Assembly: GCA_959602875.1 (NCBI GenBank)
Contig: CAUGVQ010000034.1
Coordinates: 1 to 17,890 of the forward strand
DNA length: 17,890 bases
Source of the DNA: an uncultured Collinsella sp.
GTDB taxonomy: Bacteria; Actinomycetota; Coriobacteriia; Coriobacteriales; Coriobacteriaceae
Reading direction: 5' to 3'
Below, in pieces: positions 1-5,624 of the stretch. How positions within the stretch are numbered: the first letter of the stretch is position 1; each line of letters opens with the position of its first letter. The translations under genes were made by a program, and so were the position numbers. The notes below the pieces were generated by a model. The model ran no database searches, was not told where the DNA came from, and saw only the letters and a list, made by a program, of their open reading frames with translations.

Positions 1-91
1 AGACCTCAATCCCGCGCGCTTCAAGTTGCTTCTGCAGCTCGGCAACCTCAGGCTCGCAAACCCTGGGATAGGAAACAAAAATGTAGCCCAT
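1..91 (-). CDS. TIR-domain protein, N-terminal fragment (cut by window edge)
   Basis: Only the first 30 codons are inside the window; the gene continues past base 1. The visible protein begins MGYIFVSYPRVCEPEVAELQ. This matches the first strand and helix of a TIR domain (hydrophobic strand, FVSYPR in place of the common FISYSR, then an amphipathic helix ending at RGIEV, where the BB-loop region would begin). TIR domains are either signalling adaptors or NAD-cleaving effectors; which applies cannot be told from this fragment. The ATG lies 3 nt after the stop of the upstream 737-residue gene. A GAGAGGGGG stretch inside that gene's last codons can serve as its ribosome binding site, so the two are almost surely co-transcribed and translationally coupled. 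The assignment rests on a short match. Confidence 0.6.
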   Translation of the reverse strand, partial: MGYIFVSYPRVCEPEVAELQKQLEARGIEV

Positions 92-94
92 AGG

Positions 95-2308
95 TTAACT
101 GCGCCCCCTCTCACCAAACGCAGGGGCAGCCCGCATTCCCAGTTCCTGTACATAGTCTTGGGGCAGTACGTCGATTTCGGTTTGCCGCCACACAATGGGC
201 TGGCGCGCACGAATCAGCTCGGTAATTCCCTCGTTATCTCTTGCGGTGTGATTGGACCACGGCGTCCACCATCGGCCAGCCGCTTTTACCACTAGGCGCT
301 GAGCGTCTTCAGACCAGCCGATCGCCTCAACCGGGTCGCCCGTGGGGACCTGCCAAGCCTGCGTCTGCTGAAAGCGCATCTTGGGAGAGAGGGAATAGCA
401 CACCACAAATCCTGACGACGTACCCGCCGCAAATGCCAGGCCGTCTGAAGCAAGGCTCACCGTCGTTACCTCCCCCATGCGCTCCTTGAGAACGATGCCG
501 TCTGAGCCCGAATCATTGGTCATCGTGATGCGTGACCCCTCAGCCCCTACGCTCATCCATCCCACAGAGTCGGAAAGCCCCTTGCTCAGGCGGGCGTAGG
601 TGGGCTCCGCAGTACACGGAACCATATCGTCGAGATTGTCGACCGTCGTGTAGAAGCCATTCGAGCAGCATGCGATGCCGTCAGTTGATACGGATATGAA
701 GCAGACGCCCGCCATCGTCCGGGCAATCTCACCCAGGAGCGCGCCTGTCGTGCGGTCAAAGACCTGCACGCCGTCTTGAGCGGTTGCGATTATGACGACA
801 TCGTCGGTCGCCGCCATCGCGTCGGGAAGGTCGCGCACAGTGGCACCAATACGCCTAAGCGCCGTCGCATCTCCATCGGACCTCGCCTCTAAAAGAGCGC
901 CGTCCGCACAGATGACAGCGCTGCCGTCGGGCGCCAGCGCACCGGTGTACACCTGCGCCGCGGGGACCGTAACCTCAAACACGGTCCCCAGATCGGGGCC
1001 CTTCAGCAGCTCGACGGACGCCCCTTTGCGAACGAGGGCACAGGGGCCGAGCGCGGTGCGTGCACACGCAAGCACCTCGTCAAACCCATCCACGCGAGAA
1101 CCGGCACGCGCGGAGACAATGCATTCCACCGCGCTTGTCCGCGCGATGACGATGCCATCTCCATCTACAGAAATCGCCACGTCAACGACATCAAACGCCT
1201 CTTCTGCGAGGGTCTTCCGCGCGCCGCTTGCCAGGTCGAGCAGGTGCACGCCCCCCGTATCGGCAACAACCGCCCGCGAGCCGTCGGGCGTGATATCGAA
1301 CACAAACTGGTCATCCTGAGAAGCCTGGGCAGACGCGGTACCGTAAAGGCTCTGCATGTCCCAAGCCTCAAGCACGCCGCCACGAGCGCGCACCCAGTAG
1401 GTTCCATCGTCGGTAAAGGCCCCATCACCCTGCCATGTGCCATCGCGTTGAAGGTCGACCGTCCCCAGGGTGCCAGCAGGCCAATGTGACCAGAGACTGT
1501 AATAGAGCCCCACCTCGGTCGTCACAAGCCAGTCGCCCACGAGGTCCTCACTCATCATGGACGCCGTCTCCACGGCGGTGAATGCTGGATCGCTCTCGTA
1601 AGACGAGCTGAATGAGCTGCGTGCAAGTGCGAGCGATTCACTCACCTGCTCGGACACGGCCCAACGCACCAGCAGCACAACGCCAATTGCCACAATCACA
1701 AACAACGCTGTGAATCCGGCCCTGCGCGCGTTTTGCCTGCGCACTTGCGCCGAAAGGCGCAGCGACGCGTACGCATAGGCGGCTAGCGTCTTATCGACCG
1801 CGTAGAATGCGTCCTCCGCCATCTCTTGGATCACATTGGACGCACGCTCGGCATCTTCTTTGTTCTGGATAAGAAAACTGTTGTCGCGGCCCACCAGATC
1901 CCAACGCTCGGCACGTGCCCTCAGATCTTCGAACTCTTGATACAGCCAGACATGCGCCTGGAACAGACGGTCCCATGCCTCGGGCAGCTCACGGGCCCAA
2001 ATCCACTGGCGCTCACGTATCGGGGAGCCCGAAGGCCCGCAGCGCTCAGGGGTAATGGAATCGAGCTGGACCGGCACAGCGCTTAGGGCCGCATCGGCAC
2101 ACGCCTCGGCGCACGCCATAAACGCGGAGTCTGCCGCAGCCGCCTCGGACAGGAGCACAACGCAGAGCGTCGCCTGAGCGGGATCGGCTGCATCGGGCAG
2201 CACCCGCCAACCGTTACGCTCCGCCGCAGCAATCGGCTCGGCGCGTCTGGTCAAATCATGTTGATGGGCCACAATGAGCACGGTTCGCTCGGCCACCGCA
2301 TCCCCCAT
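95..2308 (-). CDS. TIR-like / single-TM / beta-propeller-like protein
   Basis: The product is 737 residues. Residues 1 to about 110 alternate strands and helices like a divergent TIR domain (RTVLIVAHQHD opening; CVVLLSEAAAADS as the fourth strand and loop). Residues about 115-195 contain HVWLYQEFEDL and GRDNSFLI, followed by a helical stretch. From memory these resemble the linker that follows TIR in bacterial TIR-WD40 fusions. A single hydrophobic helix spans about 197-215. The remaining 520 residues are rich in short strands with repeated 'DGSRAVVAD' and 'DGSAVICAD' type turns, as in WD40 or PQQ-like propellers. By charge, the TIR part should be cytosolic and the propeller outside. The ATG at 2308 is preferred over one 14 codons upstream because GGGAGG sits 5 nt before it. 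The next gene also starts as TIR. I could not assign a catalytic glutamate with certainty, so the domain may be inactive. Confidence 0.6.
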   Translation of the reverse strand: MGDAVAERTVLIVAHQHDLTRRAEPIAAAERNGWRVLPDAADPAQATLCVVLLSEAAAADSAFMACAEACADAALSAVPVQLDSITPERCGPSGSPIRERQWIWARELPEAWDRLFQAHVWLYQEFEDLRARAERWDLVGRDNSFLIQNKEDAERASNVIQEMAEDAFYAVDKTLAAYAYASLRLSAQVRRQNARRAGFTALFVIVAIGVVLLVRWAVSEQVSESLALARSSFSSSYESDPAFTAVETASMMSEDLVGDWLVTTEVGLYYSLWSHWPAGTLGTVDLQRDGTWQGDGAFTDDGTYWVRARGGVLEAWDMQSLYGTASAQASQDDQFVFDITPDGSRAVVADTGGVHLLDLASGARKTLAEEAFDVVDVAISVDGDGIVIARTSAVECIVSARAGSRVDGFDEVLACARTALGPCALVRKGASVELLKGPDLGTVFEVTVPAAQVYTGALAPDGSAVICADGALLEARSDGDATALRRIGATVRDLPDAMAATDDVVIIATAQDGVQVFDRTTGALLGEIARTMAGVCFISVSTDGIACCSNGFYTTVDNLDDMVPCTAEPTYARLSKGLSDSVGWMSVGAEGSRITMTNDSGSDGIVLKERMGEVTTVSLASDGLAFAAGTSSGFVVCYSLSPKMRFQQTQAWQVPTGDPVEAIGWSEDAQRLVVKAAGRWWTPWSNHTARDNEGITELIRARQPIVWRQTEIDVLPQDYVQELGMRAAPAFGERGRS

Positions 2309-2336
2309 GCTGGCCTCCCTAGTCGCTCTTGGCGTC

Positions 2337-2345
2337 ATCATATCA
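2337..2345 (-). promoter_or_regulatory. Extended -10 promoter candidate for the TIR gene pair
   Basis: The minus strand reads TGA-TATGAT, an extended -10 element, 28 nt before the chosen ATG at 2308. No convincing -35 hexamer is present at normal spacing; extended -10 promoters can work without one. It lies just past the met operon terminator, which makes an independent start here plausible. Read-through from metQ is the alternative. Confidence 0.4.
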
Positions 2346-2350
2346 TGCAA

Positions 2351-2382
2351 ACAAGAAAGGCCCCGCAGGGTGCGAGGCCTTT
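2351..2382 (-). terminator. Rho-independent terminator of the met operon
   Basis: An inverted repeat with 12-nt arms (AAAGGCCTCGCA against TGCGGGGCCTTT, one mismatch) and a 3-nt loop lies about 60 nt downstream of the metQ stop. On the minus strand it is followed by CTTGTTT. Its position and T-rich tail suit termination of metN-metI-metQ before the TIR genes. Confidence 0.75.
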
Positions 2383-2443
2383 ACGAAACGGTATCGTTAG
2401 GGTCGTTTGGCGCAGTGGCCAACGTCAACCCGTCCAGCGATTC

Positions 2444-3277
2444 CTAGAACGCCGCCTGGACGGAATCGCCGAAGGTCTCCGCAAGGTAGGCCTTGAAGTC
2501 CTCGGTCTGAAGAACCGCCACGAGCGCCGCGATGCACTCGTCATCCTCAAGATCAGGACGCGTGCAGATGACGTTCGCATAATCCTCGGCAATGATCTCG
2601 GAGTCGGCGCGCTCCTGCGCAACCGCATCAGCAAGCGTGAGGCCGGCATCAATGGCATAGTTGCCGTTGATGACCGCAAAATCGACGTCGGCGAGCGTGG
2701 AGGGGAGCATAGCCGCCTCCTGCTCGGAGAACTGGATGTTGTGGGGGTTGTCCACGATGTCGTTGGGCGTGGCCTCGAGGCCGGCGTCGTCGGAAAGCGT
2801 GATCACACCCTGCTCCTGAAGAAGCAGCAGCGCGCGACCCTCGTTGGTGGGGTCGTTAGGGATGGAGATGGTGGCGCCGTCGGCAATAGCAGCAAGATCG
2901 TTCGAGCGGCCAGCGAACACGCCCATCGGCTCGAAGTGAATCTTACCGGCGTTAACAAGGTCGGTGCCGTTCTCGGCATTGTAGTTGTTGAGATAGTTGA
3001 TGTGCTGGAAGTAGTTTGCGTCCAAGTCACCCGACGAAACGTCCTGGTTAGGCTTGATGTATTCGGTGTACTCGGTGACCTCGAGGGTGATGCCCTGCTC
3101 CTCCAGGCGAGGCGCAACGAAGTCATTCAGAATCTCGGCGTGAGGGCTCGGCGAGGCACCGATCCTCAAGGTGCCGTGCTCGTGCTTGGGCTTGCTACCG
3201 CAGCCAGCAAGAGACGATACCGCAAGCACCGCAGCGGAGGCGAACAGGGAACGACGGGTAAACGAGAAGTTCTGCAT
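2444..3277 (-). CDS. metQ: Methionine ABC transporter substrate-binding lipoprotein
   Basis: The product is 277 residues and belongs to the NlpA/MetQ lipoprotein family, which binds methionine outside the membrane and delivers it to MetI. The N-terminus is a signal peptide with lipobox LAGC and lipidated Cys26. It carries TRRSLF before the hydrophobic core, so Tat export is possible. Family features follow: RIGASPSPHAEIL at about 38-50, TEYTEYIKPNQ, DLDANYFQHINYL, ATISIPNDPTNEGRALLLL and DFAVINGNYA. Length is normal for the family. The start is supported by AAGGA 6 nt before the ATG. It is the last gene of the operon, 47 nt after metI, and is followed by a terminator. Methionine is the likely ligand; related amino acids or a dipeptide cannot be excluded. 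Confidence 0.93.
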   Translation of the reverse strand: MQNFSFTRRSLFASAAVLAVSSLAGCGSKPKHEHGTLRIGASPSPHAEILNDFVAPRLEEQGITLEVTEYTEYIKPNQDVSSGDLDANYFQHINYLNNYNAENGTDLVNAGKIHFEPMGVFAGRSNDLAAIADGATISIPNDPTNEGRALLLLQEQGVITLSDDAGLEATPNDIVDNPHNIQFSEQEAAMLPSTLADVDFAVINGNYAIDAGLTLADAVAQERADSEIIAEDYANVICTRPDLEDDECIAALVAVLQTEDFKAYLAETFGDSVQAAF

Positions 3278-3324
3278 GGTGATTCCTTACTGTTAGAAGA
3301 TATAGACAAAGGGAGCTGCTACGG

Positions 3325-4011
3325 TTACGAATGCGCCGAGCGATGGTCAGTCTTGCGCGCGAGGAGGTCGCACAGGCTCTGGATGACCTGCACGATCACC
3401 ACCAAGATGATGACGGCGGCGAGCATGACGTCAGACTGATACCGGTAGTAGCCGTAGCGGATGGCGATATCGCCCAAACCGCCTGCGCCCACAGCGCCGG
3501 CAATGGCGGTATAGCCGAGCACGGAGATAAGCACGACCGCGACACCGCGAACGATCGAGGGCAGCGCCTCGGGCAGAAGCGCCGAGAACACGATGCGCGG
3601 AGTGCTCGCGCCGCACGCCTCTACGGCCTCCACGCTCTCGCGCGGGACCTCGGCAAGCGACTGCTCGATCATGCGCGCAATGAAAGGCGAGGCGGAGAGT
3701 ACGAGCGGCGGGATGGTGCCGAGGATTCCCGAGCCCGTGCCCATGATGAAGCGCGTGAACGGGATGATGAACACCATGAGCACAATGAACGGGAACGACC
3801 GGAGGATGTTGACCACCCAGCCGAGGACCGCGTTCAGAGCAGGCATGGGACGCAGCGACCCCGGTGCGGTGAGGTAGAGCACCACGCCGAGCGCAAGGCC
3901 GATGATGTAGGAGATGGCGGTGGGGATGAGGACCATGATGATGGTCGAGCCCGTGCCCTCAAGAAGAAGCCCGCCGTATTCGGCGAGAAACGCGGATACG
4001 GTATCAAGCAT
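3325..4011 (-). CDS. metI: Methionine ABC transporter permease
   Basis: The product is 228 residues with about five membrane helices (first at about 20-48, last at about 195-215). The cytoplasmic EAA loop, read as EAVEACGASTPRIVFSALLP, docks on the ATPase. 'GYTAIAGAVGAGGLGDIAIRYGY' features are typical of MetI of the D-methionine permease type (quoted here only as GAVGAGGLGD). The ATG at 4011 overlaps the end of metN by 8 nt (ATGCTTGA), which implies translational coupling. A much longer frame upstream exists, but it runs through metN in another frame and is not real. Length and motif order are normal for the family. Confidence 0.93.
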   Translation of the reverse strand: MLDTVSAFLAEYGGLLLEGTGSTIIMVLIPTAISYIIGLALGVVLYLTAPGSLRPMPALNAVLGWVVNILRSFPFIVLMVFIIPFTRFIMGTGSGILGTIPPLVLSASPFIARMIEQSLAEVPRESVEAVEACGASTPRIVFSALLPEALPSIVRGVAVVLISVLGYTAIAGAVGAGGLGDIAIRYGYYRYQSDVMLAAVIILVVIVQVIQSLCDLLARKTDHRSAHS

Positions 4012-4753
4012 CCCAATCAACCCTTTCGAGCAGCACCTGTGCAGCATGGGACTGGGGTGCGGCAAAAACATCCGCGACACTCCCCTGCTCGACCACCTGA
4101 CCGTGCTCGAGCACCGCGACGTTGCGACAAATCTTCTCGACCACGCCCATAGAATGGGTGATGACGATGACCGTGACGCCCGTCTTGCGGTTGATGTCGC
4201 GCAGGAGCTTAAGAATCGTGTTCGTGCTCGCCGGGTCGAGGGCACTCGTGGCCTCGTCGCAAAGGATATACTCGGGATTGCACGCGAGAGCGCGGGCGAT
4301 GGCCACGCGCTGCTGCTGCCCGCCGGAGAGCTGAGACGGATAGGACTGAGCCTTATCTTTGAGACCGACCATGTCGAGCAGCTCGAGCGCGCGCTCGCGA
4401 TTCTCGGACGTGACCTTGCCCGTGGCGGCCTTGTAGGGGAAGCACACGTTGGCAAGCACGGTCTTTTGCGCGAGCAGGCCAAAGTTCTGAAAGATCATGG
4501 CAACGCGACGACGATAAGCGCGCAGTGCGGCGCCGGAAAGCCCGGTGACGTCCTGGCCGTCGACGATGATACTGCCCGACGTGGGGCTCTCGAGCAGGTT
4601 GATGCAGCGCACGAGCGTCGACTTGCCCGCGCCGCTCATGCCGATGATGCCCATGATGTCGCCGTCGGCGATAGAAAGGCTCACATCGTTTAGCGCATGG
4701 GCCGTACCACCGGCGCTCTCGAAGGTCTTAGTGAGGTGTTTGATTTCAATCAC
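4004..4753 (-). CDS. metN: Methionine ABC transporter ATP-binding protein, short form
   Basis: The product is 249 residues from a GTG start (VIEIKHLTKTF). This start is chosen because GGAG lies about 9 nt upstream and homology to ABC ATPases begins exactly here; the upstream in-frame codons run through the attenuator. Visible motifs are Walker A GMSGAGKST at about 36-44, Q-loop MIFQNFGLL, signature LSGGQQQR, Walker B YILCDEATSALD and H-loop VITHSM. Well-studied MetN proteins are about 340 residues and carry a C-terminal NIL/ACT-like domain that binds methionine and blocks transport. Here the protein stops soon after the ATPase core (ending LLERVDWDA), so that domain is absent. It is the first gene of metN-metI-metQ, 64 nt after the leader peptide stop. 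Confidence 0.92.
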   Translation of the reverse strand: MIEIKHLTKTFESAGGTAHALNDVSLSIADGDIMGIIGMSGAGKSTLVRCINLLESPTSGSIIVDGQDVTGLSGAALRAYRRRVAMIFQNFGLLAQKTVLANVCFPYKAATGKVTSENRERALELLDMVGLKDKAQSYPSQLSGGQQQRVAIARALACNPEYILCDEATSALDPASTNTILKLLRDINRKTGVTVIVITHSMGVVEKICRNVAVLEHGQVVEQGSVADVFAAPQSHAAQVLLERVDWDA

Positions 4754-4784
4754 GAGGTTGGCTCCGCTCGATGAGGATGGTCTC

Positions 4785-4829
4785 AAAAGAGGCGAACAGC
4801 CTCCCGCCGGAGGCTGCTTAACTGAGGCG
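4785..4829 (-). promoter_or_regulatory. Candidate transcription attenuator of metNIQ
   Basis: Read on the minus strand, three GCCTC segments (4828-4824, 4814-4810 and 4793-4789) can each pair with one GAGGC (4803-4799). Pairing 4816-4809 with 4804-4797 gives an 8-bp GC-rich hairpin with loop GGCG. Pairing 4803-4799 with 4793-4789 gives a smaller hairpin followed directly by TTTT (4788-4785), the form of an intrinsic terminator. The two exclude each other. The leader peptide stop codon (4820-4818) is 1 nt before the larger hairpin, so a terminating ribosome would cover its left arm and favour the terminator. A ribosome stalled at the Met codons would leave it free. The structures are drawn by hand; no energies were computed. 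Confidence 0.6.
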
Positions 4830-4934
4830 CCCGGTCTTTCCCTGCACGCGACGATCGCGCGGCATGACAAAGTGCCCGGGCGAGGGCATCTGCATGACCA
4901 TCATCATCGTGATATGTGCGGAAATCGTAAACAT
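4818..4934 (-). CDS. Methionine-rich leader peptide of the met operon
   Basis: This is a 38-codon frame between the met promoter and metN, beginning MFTISAHITMMMVMQM. It has 7 Met among 38 residues, five of them in the 7-residue run MMMVMQM at 10-16 (bases 4907-4887). It ends with TAA immediately before the attenuator hairpin. The ATG is 7 nt after the -10 hexamer, with no room for a ribosome binding site, so the transcript is probably leaderless, a common mode in actinobacteria. By analogy with the trp and his leaders, and with the cysteine-rich leaderless short frames of mycobacteria, its translation rate should report charged tRNA-Met. The peptide itself is not expected to have a function. 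A chance frame is the alternative, but composition, position and hairpins agree. Confidence 0.7.
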   Translation of the reverse strand: MFTISAHITMMMVMQMPSPGHFVMPRDRRVQGKTGRLS

Positions 4935-4941
4935 GGTGTTT

Positions 4942-4970
4942 AGGTTAGCAGCGCGCGCCTTGAGGTGCAA
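4942..4970 (-). promoter_or_regulatory. Promoter of the met leader and metNIQ
   Basis: The minus strand shows TTGCAC (4970-4965), a 17-nt spacer, then TAACCT (4947-4942) preceded by TGC, an extended -10 element. Start of transcription is expected at or within a base or two of the leader ATG at 4934. Confidence 0.7.
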
Positions 4971-5002
4971 GCGTTGTTTCCGCGTCGTTACAATACGCCG
5001 GA

Positions 5003-5035
5003 GGGGCGGGGGGGGCACCCCACACCCCCCCCCCC
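5003..5035. repeat. Homopolymer tracts G8 and C11 forming an all-GC hairpin
   Basis: On the plus strand, eight G (5008-5015) and eleven C (5025-5035) are separated by nine bases and can form an 8-bp all-GC stem. GGGG (5003-5006) lies just before. The tract sits between the end of the nitroreductase gene and the met promoter, about 38 nt upstream of its -35 box. It could be a length-variable tract, a G-quadruplex former on the minus strand or a transcriptional roadblock. Homopolymers are also where assembly errors occur. Confidence 0.7.
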
Positions 5036-5095
5036 GGGCCCAAAAACAAATCGCAGGCGTAACACCGCCCCGTGCCTAAAACGCTATGCGAGCGC

Positions 5096-5614
5096 TTAAC
5101 GCATGATCGCAAAGTCCCCTCGCCGCGGCCGGGACCGCGGGAGCGGACCGTCCGGATATCCCAGGATGCAATGGCCCACGCCCACATACGCGCCCTCGAT
5201 GCCCCATGCGCGCAGCATCTCTTTGCCCTCCTCGCTCTCAAACTCCTCGCGTGCCCGATGGATCCAGCACGCTCCCAGTCCCAGTGCATGGGCGGCGAGC
5301 AGCATGTTGCCGATCACCAAGCTGCCGTCCTCCACACGGGTGTCATCGTCTGCCTGGGCGAGCACCACGATCACAACGGGCGCTCCGTAAAACGGGTCGT
5401 GGTGGGGATGGCTGGTGAAAGACGCGTTGAGACGCGACAGGCGCTCCCGCGTGTCCGCATCGGTGATGACCACGGCACGGCAGGGTTGGCGCCCCAATCC
5501 GTCAGCGGCGAAGGATCCCGCTCGGCACACGCGCTCGATCAACGCGCGATCGGGCAGCTGCGGTCGAAACCTGCGGAGGCTCCTTCTCGACTCGATCGCC
5601 TCGAGCACCTCCAT
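5096..5614 (-). CDS. Nitroreductase family protein
   Basis: The product is 172 residues, a compact member of the FMN-dependent nitroreductase family, which reduces nitro groups, quinones or flavins with NAD(P)H in the cytosol. The start EAIESRRSLRRFRPQ is the usual RRSxRxF FMN-phosphate contact. LIERVCRAGSFAADGLGRQPCR corresponds to the helix that normally reads 'A..APSAxNxQPWR'. GNMLLAAHALGLGACWI and GHCILGYPD match the later conserved blocks (the last usually GYP). The start has AGGAGG 7 nt upstream, and the gene lies 10 nt after the GH4 gene, as the last gene of the sugar operon. Its substrate cannot be read from sequence and it has no obvious role in sugar use. Downstream, only weak short hairpins are visible as terminators. 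Confidence 0.88.
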   Translation of the reverse strand: MEVLEAIESRRSLRRFRPQLPDRALIERVCRAGSFAADGLGRQPCRAVVITDADTRERLSRLNASFTSHPHHDPFYGAPVVIVVLAQADDDTRVEDGSLVIGNMLLAAHALGLGACWIHRAREEFESEEGKEMLRAWGIEGAYVGVGHCILGYPDGPLPRSRPRRGDFAIMR

Positions 5615-5624
5615 CTCGCGCCTC

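Noticed and set aside
2258..3439. 393-codon open frame on the plus strand opposite metQ
   Set aside because: Shadow of metQ; it runs through the met terminator and has no protein-like features.
4004..4870. MetN with a 39-residue N-terminal extension
   Set aside because: The extra codons run through the leader frame and attenuator hairpins, have no similarity to ABC ATPases and lack a ribosome site. The GTG at 4753 has one.
4754..4934. SAM riboswitch or Met T-box upstream of metN
   Set aside because: I found no SAM-I core, no T-box specifier loop and no AGGGUGGNACCGCG-type antiterminator. The Met-rich frame with competing hairpins explains the region better.
4818..5018. Longer 66-codon version of the Met-rich frame starting in the C tract
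   Set aside because: Its start lies upstream of the clear TTGCAC-TAACCT promoter and inside the homopolymer, with no ribosome binding site. The 38-codon form fits the transcript.
5046..5094. Terminators after the nitroreductase gene (CGCT/AGCG with TTTT; GGCG/CGCC with a T-rich tail)
   Set aside because: The stems are only 4 bp and would be unstable, so I do not annotate them. One may still contribute to transcript ends.
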